64,000 bases of DNA from contig JAVGWX010000004.1 in the NCBI GenBank assembly GCA_036924085.1, positions 81,546,941 to 81,610,940 of the forward strand, in the 5' to 3' direction. The position numbers and the translations under genes are program-made. The stretch is from Ariolimax columbianus (lineage: Eukaryota > Mollusca > Gastropoda > Stylommatophora > Arionidae). The notes under the pieces are model-generated. The model ran no database searches. It saw nothing but the letters and a program-made list of their open reading frames with translations, and was not told where the DNA came from. Positions 57,101-64,000 of the stretch are shown one piece after another (within the stretch, counting starts at the first letter, position 1; each line of letters opens with the position of its first letter).

Positions 57101-60100
57101 TAAAGCAGGGTAATGCAGATATGACTGGTTGTCTACAGACTTTGATGAGTCTTCTGAACCAGTATAAAGATGTTAAGTATGGAGCCAAAACATGGAGAAC
57201 AACAAGGCCATACAGCAAAGACTCTAGTCCTTCATTAACATATGCCTATGAAGGATAATGGGAATAAAGTGGCAGGATATGGTGAGGGATGAAGACATAT
57301 GGGAAATGTCAACACCAGTCGCTGGAACAACAACAACAAATTATGCAAAGATAATGGGGCTGGATAGGATGCACAAGGCAAATCCAACATAGCTAGGCAG
57401 GCTCTTACGTGGAATCCTCAAGGGAAGAGAAATAGGGATAGAGCAAAAAATACAGGGAGGAGAGAATGTGAGAAGGAACTAAGATTAAATGATTACATCC
57501 GGAGAGAGGCAGAAAGAGTAGCCCAGGACCGTGTATGCTGGCGAGATGTTGTCAATGGCCTATGCACAGAGAGGAGTGACAGGCTTCGATTGATTATTTA
57601 CAAATTGACAACATTCATGTTATACAATTATCGTTACACTTATCTTTTATATCTTGCTACCTCCAGGAGACTATTACAGATACGATGAAGAGCTTGTGGT
57701 TCCAATTGTAGAGAATACACCATTCGAAAAGGATCTGAAGGTATTTCATTGATCATAAGAAAATACTTGTCTCTATCATTCTTATTGTAGCTCTAGAATA
57801 ATTTGTTTATTTTTGGGTCTCAGAGTTTCCATTTCTATTCTCACTTATGTTGTTTCTTAATTCTTTGTAGGCACTGGGTGACTTGTATCTTCTTCTTCTT
57901 CTTCATCGATCAACTGATGCTATGCTTCTAGTCCGGTGAGGTTCACGAAGGACTGCGTTTCAAGTCTTCGCTGGTTCCCCACAGCTTTTCGAGCATGGTC
58001 GCTCCCCCAGGTCAGACTGCCTTTCTTTGTATATAGGTTCGATAGTCCTGCAGAATATGTTCTGGTGTTTGCATGGGTGCTCCACAATCGCACGTGGCAG
58101 TGTCTCTGAGACCCATTCTGCGGAGGTGAGCCTTAAGTCTGCAATATCCCATTCTCAGCCTGAAGATCTTTGTCGGCCCATCTCTGCAAAGTTTGTCTAT
58201 GCTGTCATTTTCTGGGTTGTATTCTTTGTGCTGTTTTCTCCACTTTGTCCTCATGGATCGTTTGATGAATGTCTCTGCGCCTTTATAGCTCTGTGGATGG
58301 GAAGTCTGCTTGCCGTCACTTTCTGCTTTTGATAGCTCATCGGCTTTCTCATTTCCAGGGATCCCACAGTGAGCCGGAATCCATTGTAGGACTAAATCTG
58401 TTTTTTGAGACAGCAATCCTATGTTGTATTTTTTATTTAATTTGAGAGTCTATCTTGTTTGGGGCTTGAGATGGCTTGGAGTACACTCCTGGAGTCTGTT
58501 AGAATGACCGTTTTCCCTGATAAGAATCTGAGTTGCTGGGGGCTTGAATCAAATGCAACAGAAACTACGTCAAAGAATGCAACAGAAACTACGTCAAAGA
58601 ATGCAACAGAAACTACGTCAAAGAATGCAACAGAAACTACGTCAAAGAATGCAACAGAAACTACGTCAAAGAATACAACAGAAACTACGTCAAAGAATGC
58701 AACAGAAACTACGTCAAAGAATGCAACAGAAACTACGTCAAAGAATGCAACAGAAACTACGTCAAAGAATGCAACAGAAACTACGTCAAAGAATGCAACA
58801 GAAACTACGTCAAAGAATGCAACAGAAACTACGTCAAAGAATGCAACAGTTGTGTTCCACTTTTTCTTAATAAATTTTAGAGGACACAAATTTATGGTTT
58901 TCATTGGATGCAACCTTTTCTGTTTGTTGGGAGCGTAAAAAAAAATATTTGCCATTGTGATCGTTATTACCAACAAATATACAATAATTTTGGTCATTAT
59001 CCTGAGCTTTGCTTAAAAGACCTAAACTACTTGATCTCCTCTTCCACTGCACTTCACTGTCTTCCTAGGCCTCCCCTGTGGGTTCCAATAGCAGTCAGGG
59101 TCAGCGACCCAAAGCTGACTGATGCTAGCAGTCAGGGCCAGTGACCCAGAGCTGACTGATGCAAGCAGTCAGGGCCAGTAACCCATAGCTGACTGATGCT
59201 AGCAGTCAGGGCCAGCGACCCAGAGCTGCCAAGACCCTTCTCCACCTCCACGTGGTGATTCTGGATAACAGGCTGCAACAGGGTAGACTGGCTATGAAGA
59301 AGGGATAAAATTTGGTAAAAATGCATGCAGCGGGGACTCATCGCTGGCTGCTTCCATTAGGGTCAGTTACAAATAACTGGCCAGAACCTGTTCCTTCTCC
59401 AAGTGGCGGCCCAGGAAACAGACTGTAAACATGCAGCCTAAGAGATTAGGGATTGAAGAGGAAAGGCAAACTTGGTCCTAAAAATGCCATGCTGAAATCG
59501 GATGTGTCTGGTCAAAAGGCACAGATATCGCAGCCTAGCTGTAAACTACGACAGAATGCCACAAATGTCTTTTCAGGACAAGCGACGGAGAAGATATCAT
59601 GAAAACAAATGTGATATAAGGAGTATTTCCACTGGTCAATTCTGCTCTAACTATACAGCCAAGGTTCAAGTACCTGGAATAAACTGAGAATATGATTTAT
59701 AACAACAATTCTGACTGCCACCAGGTCACTGTACTGCAAGATCTCAAAGGTAGCAAACTACCACACCTGAGGAATGAGCTAAGCAAGGCAGCTTCCAGAC
59801 AGTGAACCACAAACACCTCAGTGGCTACCGTCCCGTTGCAGTGTACAGGGAATGAGAAAAACTTGCAAAAAGGGGCGAAGACCGTGAACAAGAAGACATT
59901 GGAATCACATACTTGAGTAAAAAAAAAAAAATTAAGACTCTCACACCGATGGCAGGGACAGATCACCAATCTTCGTCTCAGGACATGACAGACTGAACAG
60001 GCACTTGTGGCTACTATCCTGTTGCACTGTACAGGGAATGAGAAGGCAAATAAAATTGCAAAAAGGGGTGAAGACTGTGAACAAGAAGAGATTGAAATCA

Positions 60101-61866
60101 CATACTTGAGACCAAAAAAAAAATAGACTCACACTGATGGCAGGGACTGATCAGGCACATGTGTATGCTTTGACTGTCTGTGAGTATTGTAGGGCTGTCA
60201 CCTGTATTGCCAGTTAAGGAATATACAATGGCTTGATGATTCACAATCACCATCATCATCTAGTTGCACAGTTCTGAGACTGATTGTAAGGTTGTCTGAG
60301 AATGTCTCTCCTTTTGACCCTATTCTCTGCAGCTCTCTTCATTTCAGCATAGGTTTGTATTTTAATGTCTCTGCATGCCTGGGATATAAAGATGAGTCTT
60401 GGTCACCCCCTTCGTCTTCTTCCCTGGATCTTGTCCTCCAGTATCTTTTGTAGAAGACTTCTATGTTGAATATTGTGCCCCAGTGTGCTAGTGATTATAT
60501 GGCACAGCTCACAATCCGAAGGTACTGAGTCCGCTCCTCAATCACAGCACCGGTCATTACCCCGAGGAAGCAGACCCTTAGAAAATGCAGAGGAAGCAGA
60601 CCCTTACATAAAATGCACATGCCGAAGTTGGATGCACTAGGCAGACAGGCACAAAATAAAACCATAGTGTAACACACACCACCTTGTGGAATAAAGAAAT
60701 AAAGCGAACACAAAAAAAACAAAACGCTTCCAAGTTATTTCATCCTTGTGTGCAAATTACAGTCTCATACAGTGTAATTGGCCATACATGAGTAATAATA
60801 ATTCTTTTCTTCAGTTCCATCCGCATATTCTTTAAGGTCAGCAATTTCTGTTTTTCCCTGAAGGCCTTTATTATCAATGCAATCCTTGTCTTAATTTCTG
60901 TCTCATTGCCATCATCTTCCATGATGGGTTACCCTAAATATGTAACCTTCTGTACATGTTCAACTATTTCTGTATTGATGATTATATTCACTAAGCTCAA
61001 AACTGTACAGAACTACTAGACAGGAGCTCCAAACAATGGTCAGGTTCATCACAAAAATTTGTATGGCCTTATAAACATCAAAGATGCAACCACAAGAAAA
61101 TGAAGACAGAAGCGAGGAAGGGTCTGCTCTACATGAGCACAACATTAAGAAACAAAACGAAACTGCCTTATGATCAAAAAGTCGCGTCAGGAATAAATTA
61201 GACTAACTTAACATAACTTAACGTTTTTATACTGGTTTTGAAAACTCTACAGAGTCTGTATACAACCAGTTTCTTGGACGGTGGTTCAACCTATGTATGG
61301 AACCATCTTAATAGATTCAAATACTAGAGCTAAGTAGACCTGCAACGAGTTAGGCGCCATCTATAGCTGCTTTTAACAGACCATCTGGGGAAAGGTACAA
61401 ATAACTTGGATAGATTTTTAACTTGAATTTTGTCCGGGCAGTGGCTGTTAAGCCTACTCTTTTTGATTTCCAACTGCCAAGGAATTTTTAATGTGCTTGG
61501 CACTGAAGACGGGAGTCCGATTTCACTACCCAGAGATCAGGGAAATTTTTACCAGAACATTCACATGAAAAAATTCCTGGTCTCCACCGTGATTCAAACC
61601 TGCAATCTCCGGGATCCGAGGCGGACACCTTACGTGAGACCACTGAGTTCCCCCTAACATATCTAATTGATTGTGATGGAAACTGTTAAAAACTATTGAT
61701 ATGCTATGTACTTATTATTTGATTCACATAAAGAAGATATATTTGAATGTCTCGCACAGGATGAGATGGCTAGGGCTATGGAAGACTATCCTGACACATG
61801 TGCTGTTTTAGTGAGACGACATGGAGTGTATGTCTGGGGGGACACTTGGGAAAAGGCCAAAACAAT
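45092..61866 (+). CDS. APIP: APIP, spliced gene, 7 coding exons seen, 3' end beyond window (methylthioribulose-1-phosphate dehydratase)
   Basis: Cytosolic zinc enzyme of methionine salvage (MtnB/class II aldolase fold) that dehydrates 5-methylthioribulose-1-phosphate; in vertebrates it also restrains Apaf-1/caspase-9 signalling. About 200 residues are encoded here of an expected 230-240, and the C-terminal exon or exons lie to the right. Zinc ligands are His106 and His108 (HTHS) and His186 (RRHGVYVWG); the catalytic acid is Glu130 (THQE) and the active-site Cys is Cys88. Each sits exactly 9 positions before the human residue as I recall it (115, 117, 195, 139, 97), which supports every exon join and the short exon 1. 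Exons: 45092-45127, 48649-48743, 50188-50236, 52262-52379, 55268-55390, 57667-57740, 61760-61866. It is divergently paired with PDHX. Confidence 0.9.
45128..46804. other. APIP intron 1, left part, unrecognised
   Basis: No classified repeat. The open frames at 45882-46268 and 46558-46779 show no recognisable motif. 46021-46090 contains a GTCAGGTACCCATTTACAACTG phrase seen in other repeats of the window. Confidence 0.4.
47340..47551 (-). rRNA. 28S rRNA 3'-end fragment B (pseudogene)
   Basis: Starts at CGAGAGGAATCACAGGT and covers GACATTTGGTCCACGTGCTT, the GCTACCATCTGAGGGATTAC helix and AACGCCTCTAAGCCAGAATC. It differs from fragment A by substitutions and deletions. Its 3' limit is uncertain. 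Confidence 0.85.
47625..48038 (-). rRNA. 28S rRNA 3'-end fragment A (pseudogene)
   Basis: The minus strand matches the 3' end of animal 28S from AGACAGGT.AGTTTTACCCTA through GCCTCTAAGCC...ATCCCGCCC and AACCATTTGTAGA to the final CAACCCTTGACC. It contains small changes in normally invariant parts (for example GTACTAGGCTGATAAG), so it is not a functional gene copy. Confidence 0.88.
48152..48300 (-). mobile_element. SINE family 4, 3' part (target of the insertion)
   Basis: Matches 27966-28110 from the GGTATTCAAACAGGCATGTT segment onward; the remaining few bases lie left of the insertion at 46801-46818. Confidence 0.8.
48304..48556. repeat. 51-bp tandem repeat, 5 units
   Basis: AGACTAGTTCCATCACATCA plus CCCTCTACACCCCAGTGGTATGAG-type units. 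51 is divisible by 3, so the plus strand is open with a 17-residue period, but nothing suggests translation. Confidence 0.93.
48649..48743 (+). CDS. APIP: APIP coding exon 2
   Basis: Residues 13-44. [15 protein letters not shown] then [14 protein letters not shown] is the conserved N-terminal block of the dehydratase; the Gly-rich loop binds the substrate phosphate. Acceptor TTGACAG, donor GTAACT, ends in phase 2. Confidence 0.95.
48765..49010 (+). mobile_element. tRNA-derived SINE, family 1
   Basis: TGGGCTAGTAGTTAAGTGAT A box, GCGTTCGATCCCC B box and GGGGAATAAATAAATAACG 3' end, about 20 bp downstream of APIP exon 2. Confidence 0.88.
49011..49699. other. Intron sequence, mostly unrecognised
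   Basis: GTTGCCGGTGCGCATTCCAG looks like a decayed tRNA-type head near 49070; GGCTTAATGGCCGCTGCCTG near 49318 is a scrap of SINE family 4. Confidence 0.4.
49700..49935 (-). repeat. Repeat family 7 copy
   Basis: AAATGTACTGATCAAGACCA, GTGCTCCTGGAAACAGGCTG, GCATTGCACTACAGCCAGGA. Confidence 0.7.
50188..50236 (+). CDS. APIP: APIP coding exon 3
   Basis: Residues 44-60. [16 protein letters not shown] matches the family's [11 protein letters not shown] block. At 49 nt it is too short for an open-frame scan. Acceptor TTGCAG, donor GTAAGA. Confidence 0.95.
50365..50432 (+). mobile_element. SINE family 1 scrap
   Basis: TGACACAGCTCACAACACCG, then GGGGAAGCAAACCCTTAGAA. Confidence 0.6.
50450..50830 (-). 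mobile_element. LINE C-terminal remnant
   Basis: [24 protein letters not shown] sequence in pieces; close relative of 9700-9850. Confidence 0.6.
51040..51162. repeat. Near-perfect foldback, 40-bp arms
   Basis: GAATTTGTTTATACCTAACT (start of left arm, 51040-51080) is matched by its complement at 51123-51162 with one mismatch in about 40; the loop is 42 bases. Confidence 0.93.
51390..51520 (+). mobile_element. RNase H LINE fragment
   Basis: [10 protein letters not shown] (end of an RNase H domain, with its last Asp) then a stop and QEQPHTVTA; relative on the other strand at 54466-54675. Confidence 0.55.
51685..52050 (-). repeat. Repeat family 5 copy, minus orientation
   Basis: The reverse complement is full length from GATCAAGATGCTGAGTAGCG to GGGAGATTGAGAATGAACAA. 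Confidence 0.8.
52113..52134. repeat. (ATT)n microsatellite
   Basis: Seven ATT units. Confidence 0.9.
52262..52379 (+). CDS. APIP: APIP coding exon 4
   Basis: Residues 61-99. The variable acidic/Pro/Lys stretch is followed by [15 protein letters not shown]; the Cys, residue 88, is the conserved active-site cysteine. Acceptor TTTGCAG, donor GTAGGT, ends in phase 1. Confidence 0.94.
52415..54200 (-). mobile_element. RNase H-type LINE copy 1, interrupted by a minisatellite
   Basis: Minus strand from the right: MYTDGSALV (first Asp), [12 protein letters not shown] (Glu), [14 protein letters not shown] (Asp), then the 46-bp array, then VLQWIPAH and [20 protein letters not shown], with a GAAGAAGAA tail near 52420. 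The catalytic helix with the last Asp is damaged. Confidence 0.85.
52985..53925. repeat. 46-bp minisatellite, about 20 units
   Basis: Unit TCTATCTTGTTTGGGGCTTG plus AGATTGCTTGGAGTACACTGCTGGAG-like remainder. At least three units carry a 5-bp insertion (CTTGTTTTGTTTGG). The unit is the codons for [15 protein letters not shown] of the surrounding RNase H domain; since 46 is not divisible by 3 the frame rotates. Confidence 0.95.
54226..54690 (-). mobile_element. LINE tail remnants, minus strand
   Basis: [15 protein letters not shown] (end of an RNase H domain) at 54466-54675, then decayed Cys/His tail sequence. Confidence 0.55.
54790..55140. repeat. About 30-bp AT-rich minisatellite, about 12 units
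   Basis: CTGAGAATTATGTTAATGTT plus TAGTTGTAT. It ends about 130 bp before APIP exon 5. Confidence 0.9.
55268..55390 (+). CDS. APIP: APIP coding exon 5 (zinc and catalytic site)
   Basis: Residues 100-140. AGSVIHTHS carries two zinc-binding histidines (106, 108), and [14 protein letters not shown] carries the catalytic Glu130. Acceptor ATGACAG, donor GTGCAT. Confidence 0.96.
55489..56345 (-). pseudogene. Mariner transposase remnant
   Basis: Minus strand: an HTH region ([20 protein letters not shown], then HWVAAKF) at 56150-56336 and, in shifted frames, FLHHD and PPDIFLF, the catalytic-domain region at 55690-55870. The end CAGGTTTGTTCATAAAGTTC looks like a terminal repeat. Several frameshifts; inactive. 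Confidence 0.75.
56346..57180 (+). mobile_element. CR1/L2-like LINE, C-terminal RT to 3' end
   Basis: [20 protein letters not shown], then [13 protein letters not shown] and [13 protein letters not shown] (RT thumb), then the RTRxH tail and a 3' UTR ending CCAGTATAAAGATGTTAAG. One of the longest CR1 pieces here. Confidence 0.85.
57181..57600 (+). mobile_element. LINE C-terminal remnant of another family
   Basis: [15 protein letters not shown], then [20 protein letters not shown] and [12 protein letters not shown], the widespread post-RT tail in a broken frame. Confidence 0.75.
57667..57740 (+). CDS. APIP: APIP coding exon 6
   Basis: Residues 141-165. [18 protein letters not shown] is the conserved strand of the class II aldolase-like fold. 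Acceptor CTCCAG, donor GTATTT. It ends in phase 0. Confidence 0.95.
57885..58538 (-). mobile_element. RNase H-type LINE copy 2
   Basis: Minus strand: [20 protein letters not shown], then [20 protein letters not shown] (with the last catalytic Asp) and [26 protein letters not shown] tail at 57891. The 46-bp unit is single here. Truncated at the 5' side by the 24-bp array. Confidence 0.88.
58550..58852. repeat. 24-bp minisatellite, about 12 units
   Basis: Unit AATGCAACAGAAACTACGTC plus AAAG, nearly perfect. 24 is divisible by 3, so all six frames stay open in places (NATETTSK on plus, VAFFDVVS on minus); no sign of translation. Confidence 0.97.
59092..59300 (+). repeat. Repeat family 5 with internal 37-bp tandem array
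   Basis: CAGTCAGGGCCAGTGACCCA plus GAGCTGACTGATGCAAG, four units, run into the normal GCCAAGACCCTTCTCCACCTC body. The unit is the start of the repeat itself. Confidence 0.88.
59325..59590 (+). repeat. Repeat family 6 copy
   Basis: GCTGGCTGCTTCCATTAGGG to AAGGCACAGATATCGCAGCC and ACGACAGAATGCC. Confidence 0.75.
59820..60155. repeat. Tandem duplication of about 150 bp
   Basis: GCAGTGTACAGGGAATGAGA ... CAAAAAGGGGCGAAGACCGT ... ACTCTCACACCGATGGCAGG occurs twice (about 59825-59975 and 60005-60150) with scattered differences. Confidence 0.85.
60470..60715 (+). mobile_element. tRNA-derived SINE, family 1, with internal duplication
   Basis: GGCACAGCTCACAATCCGAA, GAGTCCGCTCCTC B box; GGAAGCAGACCCTTA appears twice, then 3' GGAATAAAGAAATAAAGCG. 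Confidence 0.82.
61195..61285 (-). mobile_element. CR1/L2-like LINE 3' UTR scrap
   Basis: The reverse complement reads AAACTGGTTGTATACAGACTC and CAGTATAAAAACGTTAAGTT, as at 4805-4865. Confidence 0.75.
61380..61660 (-). mobile_element. tRNA-derived SINE, family 4
   Basis: Minus strand: GGGGAACTCAGTGGTCTCAC head, GCAGGTTTGAATCACGG B box, GGAGACCAGGAATTTTT and body as at 27950-28345. It ends about 100 bp before APIP exon 7. Confidence 0.85.
61760..61866 (+). CDS. APIP: APIP coding exon 7 (last seen in window)
   Basis: Residues 166-201. [16 protein letters not shown] holds the third zinc histidine (186). It ends AT|GTAAGA, so the next exon should begin with G to finish a Met codon. No continuation (a CECYDYLFDIA-like block) was found by 64000. 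Confidence 0.95.
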
Positions 61867-61939
61867 GTAAGATGTAGCAAGATACATTGTCTTTCATTAT
61901 TTTAATTTGGTGAAATTATAATAAAAGTTGTGAAGGCTC

Positions 61940-62200
61940 ACAATGAGTAGGTTTACTCTTTTGTGCGCCTTGAAAAGGACGTTAAGTGGCCGATTGCAGA
62001 AGCTTTGCTCACATCCCGAGCGTGCTAATGAAGGTGGCTCCTGGGTACTCCAGGAGGTTGTGCTATGCTTGGCTTCATCTATGTTCCGCTCACTACTACT
62101 GGGATGAAGTTGATCCCTCGCCTTGTTAGCCAGACTGCCATGACAACAGTTCATTTCCAGGAAAGGCTATGAGGGAGCCAAGGACATTGGACTAAGGGTG
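61940..62200 (+). repeat. Repeat family 7 copy
   Basis: TTTGTGCGCCTTGAAAAGGA, then GTGCTATGCTTGGCTTCATC, as at 405-735; about 75 bp after APIP exon 7. Confidence 0.75.
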
Positions 62201-62204
62201 ATCT

Positions 62205-62440
62205 TTAACAACAAAATCAGCTTGAAATAGATGACAGGTATCCATGTGGGGAGCATAATTTAACCATGGAACACATCCTACAAAGCTGCATGCACACACA
62301 GGAAGGGAACAAATAATACTGGCCACACGAGACGGTGGATGAGAGACAAAAGCTGTATGTAAATAAAAATCAGCCTTACAAACAATAATGTGCTTTGTAA
62401 GAGAAACTGAGACCTAGATCTGAGGACGAACAAAGAAGAA
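62205..62440 (+). mobile_element. RNase H-type LINE tail remnant
   Basis: YPCGEHNLTMEHILQSC, the Cys/His tail, then an AAAGAAGAAAAAG 3' tail. Opposite orientation to the neighbour at 62601. Confidence 0.65.
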
Positions 62441-62552
62441 AAAGAGGAAACTTAGAGACACAGGCATTGGTGTTGAGTTAAATAGACCTTAAGCTAAAGT
62501 CAACGGTTGGCAGACTGCATTTAATTTTTTTTCCACGAAGCAATCTCCAAAT

Positions 62553-62600
62553 CCATATCCAGTCATTCCTGACCATCCATATCCAGTCATTCCTGACCAT
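62553..62600. repeat. 24-bp tandem duplication
   Basis: ATCCATATCCAGTCATTCCT plus GACC, twice, directly against the GAA tail of the next LINE. Confidence 0.85.
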
Positions 62601-62622
62601 TCTTCTTCTTCTTCGTACCCTG

Positions 62623-63003
62623 TCAAATGTCAACCTGTATTTTTTTGAAAAAAGCAGCGGTCATCCTGAGGCTGTTGGCACTGCCATAGAGCTTGTCTAG
62701 TGTTGCCACTGGTGATGGCCACATCTGCTTTCTCTGGTCCTCGTATATCGGGCAGTTTTGCAGCAGATGTTCAGCAGTCATTTTCCCTGTACCACAAGTA
62801 CATTCGTCAGTGCCATCTATTTTCAGTTTATTGAATAGGTGGTACCTCAGTCTGTTGTGGCCTGTGCGGCGTCTGAAGACCACGACCTGCTCTTTTCTGT
62901 TCAGCTGATAGTAGGCATCATTTTTTGTGTAGCCAGTATGTTCTGTTTCCCATTTGGCCATGTATCTGGCCCTAATAAACCTTTTGGACTCTTCATAGGT
63001 CAT
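62623..63003 (-). pseudogene. LINE C-terminal Cys/His tail, continuation after a frameshift
   Basis: 126 codons in a different frame, overlapping the stop of the previous piece. RARYMAKWETEHTGYTKNDA, then FRRRTGHNRLRYHLF and ECTCGTGKMTAEHLLQNCPI, the CxC..H..C tail that ends RNase H-bearing LINEs of the I/Jockey group. Confidence 0.82.
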
Positions 63004-63827
63004 ACTAGTATCTGGTTGTGGTAGTCTTTTGCCAGTCTGTCTGCCTCTTCGTTGCCTTGGATGTTACAGTGGGATGGAACCCACTGTACCACTACTCTTT
63101 TTGGTGCGGACTGCTGGCATAGTTGACAGAGTACTGCTCTTAAATCATTAAGTTCAGTATTTTTCTGGCTTTTTAGTGCTGTGACTACGGCCAGGGCATC
63201 TGTAAACAGGACTATCTGGCTTTCATTGCTTTCGCCTGTCAGCATTGCCTCTACCGCAGCCCTCAGTTCCTCTGCCTCCGCTCTGAAATTGCTTGAGAAT
63301 TTTCCAGTTGCCACTGACAGTGTTATTTTTCTACCATTTGGTAGGCTCAGGAATACCCCTCCCCCTCCATTCAGTGTTGTGTTTGTTACAAAACCGTCAG
63401 TGTATGCATGGGTCCAGTCCATGCTTGGGTAGTTTTTCGTTATGTACCTCAGGGTTATGTCTTTTCTTTCTTTTTCAGTCTGGCTGTTCTTGTTTCCAAT
63501 ACCTGGTATATTTTCGACCACCTCCGGAATGATATGCTGCTTCCAGGTAGTTTTGCGTACAGTAGGGATGGGCTTTGGTATTGTTACGGTGTTCATAGGG
63601 TCTTCGCTCATCTTTGCTTTGGCTATTTCTGCAAAGTTTCTCCGCTTCAGTTTCCCATTTCCAAATCTATTTAGTCTCTGATGCATTGGATGATCTGTCA
63701 GTCTTCTGAGTTTCTCTGCTTGCTGCTGGGCTCTGCAGTCTTTTCTGTCGGTCATGGATTGCAGATTTGTAATCTTTTCAAGTTCTACAATTGGCGTTGA
63801 CTTCATGCCTCCTGTTATAACTCTCAT
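63000..63827 (-). pseudogene. LINE post-RT linker and RNase H domain, broken frame
   Basis: 275 codons from an internal Met. RNase H residues: Asp in HAYTDGF (about 144), Glu in NFRAEAEELRA (about 184), Asp in LFTDALAV (about 209), and Asp in NEEADRLAK (about 266) after VVQWVPSHCNIQGN, so all four catalytic acids remain. Upstream the frame stays open 18 more codons to a TAG at 63882-63884 where relatives have Trp. The frame ends at a TGA (63000-63002) and must shift to continue into the tail. Confidence 0.85.
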
Positions 63828-64000
63828 GGCTTGGTTTTGAAGTTTGCTAATTTTATCAAAGTTCGCCTTTGCTGCTGTTGTCTATGCCGCAATGCCATAC
63901 TCGAGAACTGGTCTCACTCTTCCAGTGTACAGTTTCTTTAGTATTCTTTCGTCTGCTCTCCAGCTTGTGCCAGCAAGTTTCCTCATGATTGCCATTCTTT

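Larger units (their letters stand above)
62601..64000 (-). mobile_element. RNase H-type LINE, 3' part, runs off the window
   Basis: From the right edge: post-RT sequence (LAGTSWRADERILKKLYTGR, VRPVLEYGIAA), a linker, an RNase H domain and the Cys/His tail, then a GAAGAAGAAGAA tail at 62601. Two lesions (see the two pseudogene entries) make it inactive. It is the best preserved LINE in the window. Confidence 0.9.

Noticed and set aside
58437..58997. Repetitive VAFFDVVS (minus) or NATETTSK (plus) protein
   Set aside because: A 24-bp array keeps several frames open by chance; the strand and frame are arbitrary and the array abuts a dead LINE.

Overview
This is a stretch of animal nuclear DNA. 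It is AT-rich and repeat-dense, and its two real genes are split into short exons by long introns. No prokaryotic or viral gene was recognised. The mix of tRNA-derived SINEs, CR1-like and RNase H-bearing LINEs, mariner, hAT and piggyBac-type elements would suit a marine invertebrate, perhaps a mollusc or another lophotrochozoan, but the phylum is a guess.

Two host genes stand head to head. PDHX (pyruvate dehydrogenase complex component X, E3-binding protein) runs on the minus strand from 39943 to 15892. I resolved ten coding exons with GT-AG borders and consistent phases, giving a 483-residue protein: transit peptide, lipoyl domain, E3-binding domain and a degenerate acyltransferase core. APIP (methylthioribulose-1-phosphate dehydratase, methionine salvage) runs on the plus strand from about 45092 and leaves the window after coding exon 7 (61760-61866). 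Its zinc-binding and catalytic residues all fall at a constant offset of 9 from the human protein. The same divergent PDHX-APIP pair occurs in human (11p13), so this looks like conserved microsynteny. The two enzymes act in unrelated pathways (mitochondrial acetyl-CoA production and cytosolic methionine recycling).

Layout: 1-15.9 kb, flank downstream of PDHX, all repeats or unrecognised; 15.9-39.9 kb, PDHX with introns full of SINEs, piggyBac-like MITEs, LINE ends and minisatellites; 39.9-45.1 kb, intergenic space with LINE remnants and a large mariner-derived foldback; 45.1-61.9 kb, APIP with a chimeric retro-insertion carrying 28S rRNA pieces in intron 1 and two copies of one RNase H LINE, each tied to a minisatellite; 61.9-64 kb, LINE remnants including a decayed RNase H-type LINE that runs off the right edge.

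The most notable signals are (1) a 1.33-kb insertion carrying two 28S rRNA 3' segments, a SINE-like 3' body and a GAA-rich tail, flanked by a perfect 14-bp target duplication whose empty site can be inferred from a paralogous repeat; (2) minisatellites whose founding unit survives as a single copy in another copy of the same transposon; (3) the conserved gene pair; and (4) several long foldbacks. I found no new defence or enzymatic system.
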